NCBI GenBank assembly: GCA_016342355.1
Contig: JAEINP010000001.1
Span: forward strand, 62,001 to 126,000
DNA length: 64,000 nucleotides
Direction of reading: 5' to 3'
DNA from: Desulfatibacillum sp.
GTDB lineage: Bacteria > Desulfobacterota > Desulfobacteria > Desulfobacterales > Desulfatibacillaceae
The notes beneath the pieces were generated by a model that was not told where the DNA came from, searched no databases, and saw only the letters and a program-made list of their open reading frames with translations. This document shows positions 38,912-49,198 of this stretch, one piece after another; position 1 is the stretch's first letter, and every line of letters starts with the position of its first letter. The position numbers and the translations under genes were made by a program.

Positions 38912-39232
38912 GGTCTGTTCCTTTCGTTAAAAGGGCAATTACAGGTTCCTATACTCTCGATCCAATATTTCAAGGCGCCTGTTTCCATATTACCGGCGTA
39001 TCAGCGAGGAGGTGAGCCGCACGATACTTTGCAAGGCGGCTCAGCAGGGAAACTGCATTTGGCGCCAACTCCCGTTATGCGGGTTGTTATAACTTGCAAT
39101 GAAGCCATATCTTAACATGAAACAGACGTCGTGTGAATATTTCCACCCGGTATGGAGCAACGTGTGGAGCTAGGCGCAGCGGTTTGGCGTGAATCGGGCT
39201 GATTGGGTATAGAAGCCTGATCTGTTTTACAC
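38912..39232 (-). other. Intergenic region between groEL and the DsrE-family gene
   Basis: About 320 bp without a gene; it should carry the promoter of the DsrE-family gene. I see the ribosome-binding site (aaagga) but no consensus promoter and no notable repeat. The groEL terminator lies at its right edge. Confidence 0.4.
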
Positions 39233-39271
39233 AAAAAAAGGGCGCTTTCCCTTTTGCGGAAAAGCGCCCTT
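39233..39271 (-). terminator. Rho-independent terminator of groES-groEL
   Basis: On the minus strand AAGGGCGCTTTTCC pairs with GGAAAGCGCCCTT around a seven-base loop and runs into seven T. It is a strong hairpin 38 bp after the groEL stop. Confidence 0.93.
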
Positions 39272-39308
39272 GGACTATCTATGCAGGCTGTTAAGCCGGG
39301 GTGGAATC

Positions 39309-40961
<1,653 letters not shown>

Positions 40962-41013
40962 CTATATTTCCTCCCTAAGAGTGGTGATTGTTTGTGGGTT
41001 TTGAAAAATTAGC

Positions 41014-41301
41014 TTACTGCACGATTCCCAGGACATCGTCTTCGCGCATGATCAGGAATTCTTCGCCCTCGATTTTCACCTCGGTCCCGGAATACTTCCC
41101 AAAAAGGACACGGTCTCCCACCTTGACTTCCAAAGCGGTTTTGGTTCCGTCGTCATTGGTTTTGCCAGGGCCTACGGCCACGATCTCGCCTTCAGCAGGC
41201 TTTTCTTTAGCCGTGTCAGGGATGATGATTCCGCCTTTGGTTGTGGTTTCTTCTGCCAGACGCTTCACCAGAATGCGATCTGCTAGTGGTTGAAGTTTCA
41301 T
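41014..41301 (-). CDS. groES: Co-chaperonin GroES (10 kDa)
   Basis: From the ATG at 41301, preceded by a strong aaaggag site, the protein has 95 aa ([18 protein letters not shown]), the normal GroES length. The upstream extension in the longer open frame is not translated in any known GroES. The mobile loop ([18 protein letters not shown]) and the beta-barrel core ([24 protein letters not shown]) are intact. First gene of groES-groEL. I see no CIRCE element (TTAGCACTC-type) and no convincing sigma-32 promoter upstream, so the mode of heat-shock control is unclear. Confidence 0.99.
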   Translation of the reverse strand: MKLQPLADRILVKRLAEETTTKGGIIIPDTAKEKPAEGEIVAVGPGKTNDDGTKTALEVKVGDRVLFGKYSGTEVKIEGEEFLIMREDDVLGIVQ

Positions 41302-41572
41302 AAGCTGTCTCTCCTTTTTTTCTTTAATGTAGTGGCTCCCACACAAGTCCTATCAGCCAGCGGCCCATGTGAAACGCAAAATGCGAAAAAAGATATCCAA
41401 ATTTTGTTGGAAAAGTTAATCACCCATAGCAATTTGTAAAGAGGCTGAATTCGTTTTTTTTTGATTTTGCCGATCTCAACCTCGGGCTCAAATCAGGCCC
41501 TTTTCACCACACAGAACCATCAAACCCGGGAAAGAGCTTTCCCCGGGTCTCCCGGTCCCTCAGTTTGGCTTC
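41302..41572 (-). other. groES upstream region
   Basis: This region should hold the groESL promoter. A weak minus-strand candidate is TTTACA with TAACTT after 16 bases, around 41415-41442. No CIRCE palindrome is visible. A near-perfect hairpin without a T run (ACCCGG-GAAAG / CTTTC-CCGGGT) lies at 41523-41549, between the groES promoter area and the FmdB-type terminator. Confidence 0.4.
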
Positions 41573-41615
41573 AAAAAAAAGAAAGGCAGGGTTGCCTGAA
41601 CGGCCGCCTTTCTTT
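41573..41615 (-). terminator. Rho-independent terminator after the FmdB-family gene
   Basis: On the minus strand GAAAGGC and GCCTTTC (extending to AAAGAAAGGC/GCCTTTCTTT) flank a loop of about 18 bases and are followed by eight T. It begins six bases after the stop codon. Confidence 0.8.
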
Positions 41616-41621
41616 GCCGGA

Positions 41622-41912
41622 CTAGGCAGAGGTGCTGTCTTTGGTACTACTGCCGGCTGCGCAACCCGAAGCGCACTCCGAAGAGCAGGTCGCCGGTTTG
41701 GATTCCTTGTTGTCCCCGGATGTGGAAGTATTTTTTCCCGCATAATCCGTCACATACCATCCCGTGCCCTTGAGATGGAAGCTGGAATTGGATATGAGCT
41801 TCCGCAATTTGCCAGAGCAAAATTCACAGGTGGTAAGAGGTTCCTCGGAAAATTTTTGTAAGGCCTCAAGTGTTTTTCCGCATTCCGTGCATTCGTACTC
41901 GTAAATTGGCAT
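41622..41912 (-). CDS. FmdB-family zinc ribbon protein
   Basis: A 96-aa protein beginning [19 protein letters not shown], the hallmark of the FmdB/CxxC_CxxC regulatory-protein family. Two Cys pairs (CTEC and CEFC) form the zinc ribbon in the first 40 residues, and [15 protein letters not shown] is the usual second block. The Ser/Thr/Cys-rich tail ([13 protein letters not shown]) carries extra cysteines. Members are proposed regulators of amide or C1 metabolism, but most have no proven role. It has its own promoter at 42005-42032 and its own terminator, so it is monocistronic. Confidence 0.92.
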   Translation of the reverse strand: MPIYEYECTECGKTLEALQKFSEEPLTTCEFCSGKLRKLISNSSFHLKGTGWYVTDYAGKNTSTSGDNKESKPATCSSECASGCAAGSSTKDSTSA

Positions 41913-42004
41913 CTTTCTTTCTCCCTGCTTGTCAGAACTGCTTATAAGCTCTGTTTTTTCAATAATTTTCGGCCCGAACCAATGAACCTTGAATCACACA
42001 TCCA

Positions 42005-42032
42005 AATATAGAGCGCCCGACAAATTTGTCAA
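42005..42032 (-). promoter_or_regulatory. Sigma-70 promoter for the FmdB-family gene
   Basis: On the minus strand TTGACA (42032-42027) and TATATT (42010-42005) are separated by 16 bases, matching six and five of six consensus positions. Transcription would start near 41998, about 86 bases before the ATG at 41912. The -35 lies within a GACAAATTTGTC palindrome that could be an operator. Confidence 0.7.
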
Positions 42033-42056
42033 GGGCATTTGAATATTTCAACCTCA

Positions 42057-43535
42057 CTATTTTTCCGTAATCCGCTCCCAAAGCCTTTGGGAAACAAATA
42101 GTTCCACAATGTCCTTGTCCAGACGCCCGGACTCGGCGTCAGACTGCAAAATGGCGCAGGCCCTTTCCGGCGGGGCTGCCTTTCGGTATGGCCGGTCAAT
42201 GGCCGTGAGGGCGTCAAAAATATCCACCATGGCAAGGATGCGGGCTTCAATAGCAATCTGGTCATCGTGTAAATGGCGGGGATATCCGGTGCCGTTGAGC
42301 ATTTCGTGGTGAGAGGCGGCAATAGAAGGTACGGCTTCCAAATGGCCGGTAAAGGGGATGTTCTTCACAATATTCAGGGTATGTTCCACATGCCCCTGCA
42401 TGGTCTTGTATTCCTCGGGTGTGAGGTTTCCCTTTTTCACCGTCAAATATACCATCTCCTCATCCTTGAGCAGATGGCGCCTTTCTCCCTCGGCATCCTG
42501 GAACGTCCTGGCTTGGAGTTGGTCCAAAAAGGCCTCGTCTTCGTCCGGAAGCCAATTGGCCCGGTTGATGTTTTTCAACCGCTCCAAATCTTCCTTCAGC
42601 GCCTCCCGTTGGGGCCGCGTGATCTCTTGAGGTCTGGGGTCCCCGGCAAGAGCCGCTTCCAAAACCAAGCATGCCGCGCAATGCTTGAAACGCTCCTCAA
42701 TAATTTCCTCCGTCCCTGCGGGAAGCCTTAAATGCTTGTCCAGTATAGCCTCGGGCACACCAATTTTTCCCAGGTCGTGGAGCCAGGCTGAATAATTCAA
42801 GCGTTCCAGTTCATCCCGGGTAAACCGGATGTTTTTGAAAGGCCCGTGGTTCAATTGGTTGATTTCCTCGGCAATGATGGCGGAATAGGCCGCAACTCTC
42901 CGGGAATGCCCAGCCGTGTGAGGGCTCCGTGCGTCAATTGCCGACGCGGAATAGCGAATCAACGCCTCGAACAGACTTTTTATATAGGAGATAAGCCGGG
43001 CATTGCGTATAGCCACGGCAGCCTGGGAGGCCAGGGACATGGTCAGGCTTATGATGGACTCGGGAAAACGCACAACCTGCCCGTTTTCTTCCTTTGCATT
43101 GATGAGTTGCAGTACTCCAAGGACCTCGCCGTCGGGCTCTTTCATGGGCACAACCAGCATGCTTTGGGACCGGTATTTATTCTTGCGGTCAAAATCCTGG
43201 TTAAACGAATAAGGCAACTCCCCGGAAAGATGATACACATCATCAATATCCAGGACTTCCCCGTTCAGGGCCACATACCCTGCGATGCTCTGGGTGTTCA
43301 GGGGAATGGGCACGGGCTTGAAAGAAGAGCGCGAACCCTTTTGGTCCAAAGTATCGTTTTGAGCGATACGGAATAATAATTGCTCCTTTTCCAGGGTGTA
43401 AAGACTTCCGGCATCTGCGTTGGTAAAGCTGCGTGCTTCGGTGACGATCAGAGCCAGCAGCTTTTCAAGGTGGATTTCGTGGGAAAGGGCAATGCCTATC
43501 TGATTGAGTCGCTCGATCTGGGGATGCAATTTCAT
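42057..43535 (-). CDS. GAF / HD-GYP domain protein, probable c-di-GMP phosphodiesterase
   Basis: From the ATG at 43535 (gggat site 7 bases upstream) the protein has 492 aa; an upstream ATG at 43586 lacks a ribosome-binding site. Residues about 15-175 are a GAF domain. The HD-GYP domain follows: HTAGHSRRVAAYSA, the metal-binding HDLGKIG, and HHEMLNGTGYP, which is the GYP signature with its conserved histidines. HD-GYP proteins hydrolyse c-di-GMP through pGpG to GMP. Unusually, about 100 charged residues are inserted between the HD motif and the LTPEEYKTMQGHV helix that normally follows within 20 residues. It may help control the surface structures encoded nearby, which is inference. Confidence 0.9.
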   Translation of the reverse strand: MKLHPQIERLNQIGIALSHEIHLEKLLALIVTEARSFTNADAGSLYTLEKEQLLFRIAQNDTLDQKGSRSSFKPVPIPLNTQSIAGYVALNGEVLDIDDVYHLSGELPYSFNQDFDRKNKYRSQSMLVVPMKEPDGEVLGVLQLINAKEENGQVVRFPESIISLTMSLASQAAVAIRNARLISYIKSLFEALIRYSASAIDARSPHTAGHSRRVAAYSAIIAEEINQLNHGPFKNIRFTRDELERLNYSAWLHDLGKIGVPEAILDKHLRLPAGTEEIIEERFKHCAACLVLEAALAGDPRPQEITRPQREALKEDLERLKNINRANWLPDEDEAFLDQLQARTFQDAEGERRHLLKDEEMVYLTVKKGNLTPEEYKTMQGHVEHTLNIVKNIPFTGHLEAVPSIAASHHEMLNGTGYPRHLHDDQIAIEARILAMVDIFDALTAIDRPYRKAAPPERACAILQSDAESGRLDKDIVELFVSQRLWERITEK

Positions 43536-43647
43536 GTTTCTATCCCATATACGAAGATTGATGGAAGAATGCCTCAGTTCTAGCATCTTGAGTATAACAG
43601 GTCAAGCAAAAGGTGTTCCACCTTTTCCTCGTAAACGAAATCAAAAC

Positions 43648-43676
43648 AAAAAAAGGGCGTCTGCAAACAGACGCCC
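43648..43676 (-). terminator. Rho-independent terminator of the tRNA-Gln gene
   Basis: On the minus strand GGGCGTCTG and CAGACGCCC form a perfect 9-bp stem with a TTTG loop, followed by seven T. It lies 13 bases after the tRNA 3' end. Confidence 0.93.
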
Positions 43677-43689
43677 CATATGCTCGTTT

Positions 43690-43763
43690 TGGCTGAGGGA
43701 CAAGGATTCGAACCTTGGTTAACGGGGCCAGAACCCGTCGTCCTGCCTCTAGACGATCCCTCA
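43690..43763 (-). tRNA. tRNA-Gln (anticodon CUG)
   Basis: Read on the minus strand, a 7-bp acceptor stem (TGAGGGA/TCCCTCA), a D arm, an anticodon stem ACGGG/CCCGT with loop TTCTGGC, a T arm with GGTTCGAATCC, discriminator G and an encoded CCA are all present. The anticodon CUG decodes CAG. U1 opposite A72 is typical of tRNA-Gln. It is a single-gene transcription unit with its own promoter and terminator. Confidence 0.97.
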
Positions 43764-43779
43764 GCAAATTTACCGGAAG

Positions 43780-43808
43780 AATATATGCCGCCTCGAAAAA
43801 TTTGTCAA
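43780..43808 (-). promoter_or_regulatory. Sigma-70 promoter of the tRNA-Gln gene
   Basis: On the minus strand TTGACA (43808-43803) and TATATT (43785-43780) are separated by exactly 17 bases. Transcription would begin about ten bases before the tRNA 5' end, as usual for tRNA genes. Confidence 0.85.
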
Positions 43809-43989
43809 TATGGAATCAGGACACAATCTGAAAAAATTTGTTGTAAGGGCTTTCGGCAAAGGCATTTCCAATGCGCCTGTTGCCATGCGGAGCCGGAAGG
43901 TATTTGCTCTTCATGAACGGATACGTCTTGCATCCTGACCCGTTTCCATCTAAGCTCCGACTCATCAACCACGCTCAGGAGGGGAGATT

Positions 43990-44355
43990 ATGGATCTAAA
44001 AACCATTTCCGATTACCTGGATCAAAAACCCGGGGCAACCCCCGATTTTCCCTTTGGGCCGGACGCCATGGTGTACAAGGTCATGGGCAAAATGTTTGCC
44101 CTCATCAGCCTGGAAAACACGCCCCTGCGCATGAACCTCAAATGCGACCCGGACCATGCCCTGGCGCTTCGGAGCATGTACCAATCCGTCTTGCCGGGAT
44201 ACCATATGAACAAGAACCATTGGAACACACTCGTCCTGGATGGAACCGTTCCTGCGGACCACATCTTTGAAATGGTGGACGATTCCTACAAGCTGGTGGT
44301 CAGGGGCCTGAAAAAGGCGGACCGGGAAAAACTAAGCCGGTCCGGACAGGAATAA
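43990..44355 (+). CDS. MmcQ/YjbR-family protein
   Basis: A 121-aa protein with the MmcQ/YjbR (CyaY-like fold) pattern: a short N-terminal helix (ISDYLDQKPGA), the FPFGPDAMVYKVMGKMFALISL block, LNLKCDP-type strand (RMNLKCDPDHALALR), YHMNKNHWNTLVLDG, and a C-terminal helix DDSYKLVVRGLKK. Family members have been proposed to bind double-stranded DNA; the biological role is unknown. The ATG follows an excellent caggagggg site. No partner genes adjoin it. Confidence 0.92.
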   Translation: MDLKTISDYLDQKPGATPDFPFGPDAMVYKVMGKMFALISLENTPLRMNLKCDPDHALALRSMYQSVLPGYHMNKNHWNTLVLDGTVPADHIFEMVDDSYKLVVRGLKKADREKLSRSGQE

Positions 44356-44897
44356 ACCGGTTCCCGAAACCCCCTGTGGCAGCGTTCTTACAACTTCGTT
44401 ATAACAGTGCTTAATTCATCCTTCCCGGTCCCGCCCTTTGCCCGGTATTGATCCGGCACTTAGTATTTTAATGGAGTTTTTGCATTTGTTTATATAATAT
44501 GGTATCTGTTTACGGTGGATTTAGTATCCTTCCTAAAATTCCGGCCGGGTTGGCCTTGGACCGCTGGATCAGGAGAAATAAATGAAACGATTCTCCATAA
44601 TCGCCCTGTTGATGGGGCTGTGCGCCCGGACCCATGGCGGGATGCAGGCGTGATGACAAACCTTGTCCTTGAAAACCTGTCCGGGGAAGTGGAAAAGGTA
44701 CAGCCAAAAGCCGATGACCAGCCAACCTGTTCATGATTAGAAATGGAAGTGTACGGAGAACAGCCTGAATTTTTGGAAGATGTTTGTACGGGCTGTCTTT
44801 TGAAGACTAACCGGAAGGGATGGTTCCCTTCCCTTTAGACCAGCTTAACCATTTGTCCGCCTGTCACGTGTCAGGGCTAATAGCAGGATGTATTGAT
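44356..44897 (+). other. Intergenic region with a possible gene remnant or short leader ORF
   Basis: A 542-bp gap. The only coding-like item is a 23-codon frame at 44582-44653 (MKRFSIIALLMGLCARTHGG...) with a well-placed caggag site. It looks like the start of a signal peptide or lipoprotein leader, then stops. Its stop overlaps an ATG (44653) that begins a 27-codon frame to 44736. This could be a decayed small secreted protein or coincidence. AT-rich promoter-like DNA lies at 44465-44515. The downstream large gene probably starts at 44898. Confidence 0.35.
44582..44653 (+). pseudogene. Possible remnant of a small secreted protein (23 codons)
   Basis: ATG with a caggag ribosome-binding site eight bases upstream; MKRFSIIALLMGLCA has the charge and hydrophobicity of a signal peptide. 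The frame stops after 23 codons and a second short frame begins in the stop codon (44653-44736). A frameshift in a former lipoprotein gene would explain both, but no homologous remainder is recognised. Confidence 0.25.
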
Positions 44898-47183
44898 ATG
44901 AACTTTCCAGCAGAGCTTGATATCAACACCGATCTGGACGAGGAAATCGAGGGCCTTTTCAAGGACCTTGGAGAAGATGACGCCGTAGAGCATCTGGTGA
45001 CTCCGGACATGCCGGGCCTTTCCGAAACCCTGCATCATGAAGAACAACGCATGGATGTGTACCGGGTGCATCTGGTGGACTACACCCGCCAGGTTTCCAG
45101 CTTTCTTGGCGCCTCCCTGTCCGGAGGGTTCCGGGCAACCGAGGCCGCAGTAAGCCGCCTGTTGGATCGCCTGTCCGCGCTCCATGAACTGGGCGACCAT
45201 GTGGGGAAGGTGCTTATTCGCCATCGGGGCAGGGGCTTGGAAGGGGAGGCGCAAAATTCAGCCCTGTACGACTATATCGTGTGTTTCGGCGCTCTGAAGT
45301 TGGACATTCCCTTATTAAAGGACGCGGAAAAACGCCTGGGCCAACCCGCCGAGCACGCAACCGTGGATTTCCGCAACGCCCTCAAAACCCTGGGTTCCTA
45401 CGGTATCAACACCCTCTATGCCTCCACCCTGCCTCACGACGCCCAAGCCCGGCATAGTCTCCGCCTGTGCCTGAATGTGCTGGCGGACTATTTGCGCATG
45501 TTCCAGGAGGGCAAAAGCATCAAATACGAAGGGGGCGACCCCTGGCAGGGACTGCCCGTGGTCCTGAACCAGGCGGGTTTTCCGGACCCCAACCTCACCT
45601 GCCTGGCTGCGGTGAACGGCCTCAAGCCCCGGACTGTCTCCCGGCTGGTGGATAAAATCGGCCGCCTTATGCTGGAAGCCGGTCCCGGACATCCTCTCAA
45701 ACAATACGCCAGCGTGTACGACGCGGTTTTCGGGTTTGAAAAACTTTCCGAGGTCCTGGTGCGCCCACCCATGGAGATTAATAACGCCCGATGGCTCATC
45801 AACGAGCACGAAAGCCAGCCCCTCACAGGATCCCAGGCCAGACTGGTCCGTTTTTTGGCCCGGGAGTTCCCCAACGGGTCCCAGGCGCCGGGCCGCTTGG
45901 TGGACAGCCTGTACGCCACGGATTTTGGTTGCATAAACCCCATGCACCTCATGGACCGCATGACCCTTTCTTCCGACCTTCTCAAGGCCCTGAACAAAGC
46001 CGCCCCCCACCGGAAAGGCCAGGTGGATTTTTCTTTGGAAAACCTGGAAATGGAAGTCCTGGCAAACCTGGAAAAAGGCCTGGCAAGGGTTTCCGAGCCG
46101 GTATTCAAAAGCCTTTGCGTCACCAACGACGCCCTGGTGGCCAAACCTTTTGGCTGCGATGAAATCCGGGCCTGTGTGGACGGAAGAATCCTGGATCTGG
46201 TCTCATTTTTCCACCATCGGGGCCAGACCAAAAAGAAAATGGAATCCCTGCCTTATGCGACCAGCGAGTTCGATAAGGCCGACTACCAGACCATCGCCAG
46301 GGATTTCGGCTCCACCATCGAGGAATCCACGGAACTTGTGAGGATATTGAAGCTGTGCTTTAACGACGAGGGCCACTTTATCCGTCCGATTTTCGAGGAA
46401 TACATACCAGCCCTTGCCAGGCACCAGGACCATGTATTTGAATTCCTGTGGCATTACCTCCAAAACAGTATGCATAAGGGAGACCGGGTCGCGTTTTTGA
46501 ATGCCCTGCAGGTGCTCATAGACAAGATGAACCAGCCCCAAAAAGCCCTGACCGTGCTCTTGGAGGATTTCATCCATAATCCCGAAACCGTCCAACTGCA
46601 CGACCGCAACGCCCTCATGCTGTGCAGCGTGCTTATGCGCACCTTTAACAAGGAACTGCACAGGGATACGGAATACACGCCCCAGGAAGTGCTGAAGGTA
46701 AAGGCCGGACTGGACGAACGGGCCGTGATTCATGCCAGGGAATTCCTGGACAACAACCGGGAACGGTTTTTCGTGAAGGTGCGCACCATCCATACCATGC
46801 TCAAACAGGCCCTTGGCAAGTATCGGATTACCGGCAAACCACCCACGCGCTACCTTTTAATCCTGGAATGGGAAACTTATATACTCCTCTCCCTGGTGGG
46901 AGGAACCACCGCTGAAATGGTGGTGGGAAGCGCCCTGGGAGAATACGGCAACCCGGACTCCGAGATCTACAACCTGCCCCGGAGCAACCAGGCCCTTTTG
47001 TGGCTTTTGCTGCTCCTGCAAGTGGTGGCCCAGGGCGCTGCAAGGTTCGGCAGGCCCAGTGACGCGGCCCTTTTGACGCACATTGCAAACAGGAAGGAGT
47101 CCTTTGTGGCCTTGGGCGGGGGAGAAAGAGCTCGTAAACAGATAAGAAACCTGGTTCGGCAGTTAAGCCGGAATTTTAAATAA
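44898..47183 (+). CDS. Large helical cytoplasmic protein of unknown function (761 aa)
   Basis: The ATG at 44898 (MNFPAELDINTDLDEEIEGL) follows an aggat site and is preferred to the frame opening at 44820, whose first 26 residues look non-coding. The protein is mainly alpha-helical, without a signal peptide, clear membrane segment or nucleotide-binding motif. It begins acidic (LDEEIEGLFKDLGEDDAVE). Near the C-terminus a hydrophobic stretch (ALLWLLLLLQVVAQGAARFG) could be a buried helix or membrane contact. I do not recognise any family. It is transcribed alone and ends at a strong hairpin (47233). Codon use matches its neighbours, so recent transfer is not suggested. Confidence 0.8.
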   Translation: MNFPAELDINTDLDEEIEGLFKDLGEDDAVEHLVTPDMPGLSETLHHEEQRMDVYRVHLVDYTRQVSSFLGASLSGGFRATEAAVSRLLDRLSALHELGDHVGKVLIRHRGRGLEGEAQNSALYDYIVCFGALKLDIPLLKDAEKRLGQPAEHATVDFRNALKTLGSYGINTLYASTLPHDAQARHSLRLCLNVLADYLRMFQEGKSIKYEGGDPWQGLPVVLNQAGFPDPNLTCLAAVNGLKPRTVSRLVDKIGRLMLEAGPGHPLKQYASVYDAVFGFEKLSEVLVRPPMEINNARWLINEHESQPLTGSQARLVRFLAREFPNGSQAPGRLVDSLYATDFGCINPMHLMDRMTLSSDLLKALNKAAPHRKGQVDFSLENLEMEVLANLEKGLARVSEPVFKSLCVTNDALVAKPFGCDEIRACVDGRILDLVSFFHHRGQTKKKMESLPYATSEFDKADYQTIARDFGSTIEESTELVRILKLCFNDEGHFIRPIFEEYIPALARHQDHVFEFLWHYLQNSMHKGDRVAFLNALQVLIDKMNQPQKALTVLLEDFIHNPETVQLHDRNALMLCSVLMRTFNKELHRDTEYTPQEVLKVKAGLDERAVIHAREFLDNNRERFFVKVRTIHTMLKQALGKYRITGKPPTRYLLILEWETYILLSLVGGTTAEMVVGSALGEYGNPDSEIYNLPRSNQALLWLLLLLQVVAQGAARFGRPSDAALLTHIANRKESFVALGGGERARKQIRNLVRQLSRNFK

Positions 47184-47232
47184 TCGGGGATGTGTATACA
47201 ATTTTGTAGGAAAATCGGGCAGGCTAATGGGT

Positions 47233-47277
47233 TTCCAAGGGGTGGTCCATTTAGCCAACCACCCCTTGGAATTTTAT
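47233..47277 (+). terminator. Rho-independent terminator after the 761-aa protein gene
   Basis: TTCCAAGGGGTGGT and ACCACCCCTTGGAA form a perfect 14-bp stem with an 11-base loop, followed by TTTTATT. Because it lies between convergent genes it may also slow minus-strand transcription of the porin unit. Confidence 0.88.
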
Positions 47278-47308
47278 TCAAGGAGTCTATACTGCAGTAT
47301 CCCCTGAC

Positions 47309-48595
47309 TTAAAAACTATAAGAAGTTTTAATGGCGAACATGGTCCAGTCGTCCGGGCGGCCGTTGGGATTATTGAAGTCATAGCAACGGGCGCTGCCAT
47401 CCACAAAATGGATTTCTCCTTTGATCACCCAGTTTTTAACGGGGTCAAACCGCAGGGTGGGCACCCATTCCTTTTGCCAGCCATAAGAGGCGGGCAATCC
47501 GGCATCGACATACCATTGTCCATCCTTGTCTTCCAGGTCCCGATAGAATTCTGAATAGTAGAGCCCTGCGGTAAACCAGTCCAGGAACTGATAGGAAGCA
47601 CTCGCATACCAACCGCCCTCGTGTTCCACATAGGAGCTTTTGCTGTCCAGGTCCAGCATGGGCCCCAGGTCAGGCCCGTCCACATTATCTGTGGCGGGGA
47701 TGCGCATGTGGAAATATTCCCCGGCCAGGATGAGGTTCCTCCAGGAAAATTCTCCGGAATAGACAAAGACTTGCGCCTCAGCATCCACCCAGGCCTTGGC
47801 GGGGATGGTCATCCCAGCCGGAGGGACCAGGAGGGGGGAGATCTCCACCATCATATCGGAGGTGATCTCCATTTTGGTCAGGTTATACGTGGCGCCAAGG
47901 CGGAGGCCTGGCAACGGGGTTTCCCACCGGAGCGTCGCTCCTCCTGTGCTTTTGGCTTCAAAGTCCATGTTGGATACTTCCGCCGATAAACCGGGAGGGA
48001 GGCTCGATTTGAGGCTTTGATCAATCCCCTCGGCCTTGCCTTTCAAAAACAGGCTGTCCTCATCCATGTTCAGGCCTCCGACATAGGCTTCATACTCAAA
48101 GCCACCAAGAAATTTGGCGTCGATTGCCCCGAAAATGGCGAATCCATTGTATGCGCTGCACACATCCCGCATGCTTTCATCATAGACAGAGTTAGGCAAA
48201 AATATTGGGGTCCGCAGTATGTCCACGTCCCTGCCCTGGTTGTAAAAACCAACGGGCATTTTGCACCGGCCAGCCCGAAAACCCAATTCGTCAAAAAGCC
48301 GGTATTCGCCCATGCCCCAGTCCAGGAGCACGTCGTTATTGCCAAAATCTCCCAGATCCCGGGAAAAAAACTGAGCGCCCACCCGGAGTTTGTCCCGGGT
48401 GTAGTTGAAGTTTATACCCGCTTCATTGAACTGATAAGTGCCTTTGGTGGTATCCGCCAAGTAGTTCACATCGTCGGTTTTTAGATAGCCTTGGCTTACA
48501 AAGCCGTGAATGGCCACGTCGCCAATATTGGCGGCCTGGGCCAAGCCACTCAGCCCCACAAGCAGGCATGCCAGTGTCAGTATCATTTTTTTCAT
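47309..48595 (-). CDS. Outer-membrane porin-like protein (paralog 1)
   Basis: The ATG at 48595 is chosen because it follows a gcgagg site and gives a signal peptide (MKKMILTLACLLVGLSGLAQAAN); the upstream part of the frame is non-coding. The 428-aa product is rich in alternating aromatic strands and ends in Phe (FAIKTSYSF), the usual barrel C-terminus. N-terminal blocks (IHGFVSQGYLKTDDVNYLAD, YQFNEAGINFNYTRDKLRVG, NQGRDVDILRTPIFLP) are nearly identical in the second porin at 49199. The family is porin-like; the solute is unknown. It is the last gene of a receptor-porin-binding protein-porin unit. Confidence 0.88.
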   Translation of the reverse strand: MKKMILTLACLLVGLSGLAQAANIGDVAIHGFVSQGYLKTDDVNYLADTTKGTYQFNEAGINFNYTRDKLRVGAQFFSRDLGDFGNNDVLLDWGMGEYRLFDELGFRAGRCKMPVGFYNQGRDVDILRTPIFLPNSVYDESMRDVCSAYNGFAIFGAIDAKFLGGFEYEAYVGGLNMDEDSLFLKGKAEGIDQSLKSSLPPGLSAEVSNMDFEAKSTGGATLRWETPLPGLRLGATYNLTKMEITSDMMVEISPLLVPPAGMTIPAKAWVDAEAQVFVYSGEFSWRNLILAGEYFHMRIPATDNVDGPDLGPMLDLDSKSSYVEHEGGWYASASYQFLDWFTAGLYYSEFYRDLEDKDGQWYVDAGLPASYGWQKEWVPTLRFDPVKNWVIKGEIHFVDGSARCYDFNNPNGRPDDWTMFAIKTSYSF

Positions 48596-48728
48596 GCTTA
48601 TTACCTCGCAATCACGGAAAACGCTTTTGGTGCAATAGTTGCAAAATTTGGAACTCAAGGCCTGGTTCCGGAATACCCCCTCCGCAAATTGCTTGCCGGG
48701 TTTTGGTCGACCCGGGCATTTTTTAACC

Positions 48729-49145
48729 CTATTCCACGGGAACCACTTTGACCCCAATGGCCGGCGCCGTATCTCCCACATAGCCTACTGCTCCGGGTTG
48801 TGTGGCCACAAATTGCGTTAAATCCGCCTCAGACTGGAAGGTTTTGATTTCTTCAGCCTTGCCCGTAAAGGTCATGCGTTTCCAGTGGGTGGAAAACTGG
48901 GAAGGGGTCTGGCGCACATAAGTTTTTAAAAATTCCTTATGTACAGGGCCGCCTTCCAGGGCGACGGGGATAACGCGCATTCCTCCGTCCCAAGAGGTCT
49001 TTTTTCCCAAAAAAATATAACGGATGGTTTTGCTGTCCAGGGAGTCTATATTCACTCCTGGATTGACTATTAACACAGGGCCCGCAGCCAATGCGGGGCC
49101 ACAAAGCAAAGCCAGAATCAGACAGATGCCTGCAATACGTTTCAT
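48729..49145 (-). CDS. Small PstS-like periplasmic substrate-binding domain protein
   Basis: A 138-aa secreted protein (signal peptide MKRIAGICLILALLCGPALA) with a good ggagg site. The mature part is a single half of a type II periplasmic-binding fold as in phosphate-binding PstS relatives: LDSKTIRYIFLGKKTSWDGG, the HKEFLKTYVRQTPSQFSTHW block and GAVGYVGDTAP. Full PstS proteins have two lobes and about 300 residues, so this is a short-family member, not a truncation by mutation. It lies 53 bp after one porin and 133 bp before the other, which suggests it handles the same solute. Phosphate as ligand is not established. Confidence 0.85.
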   Translation of the reverse strand: MKRIAGICLILALLCGPALAAGPVLIVNPGVNIDSLDSKTIRYIFLGKKTSWDGGMRVIPVALEGGPVHKEFLKTYVRQTPSQFSTHWKRMTFTGKAEEIKTFQSEADLTQFVATQPGAVGYVGDTAPAIGVKVVPVE

Positions 49146-49198
49146 CTTTTAATCCTCCACTTGGTATTCCTTAATACTATGGTCACACTATTGATCCC

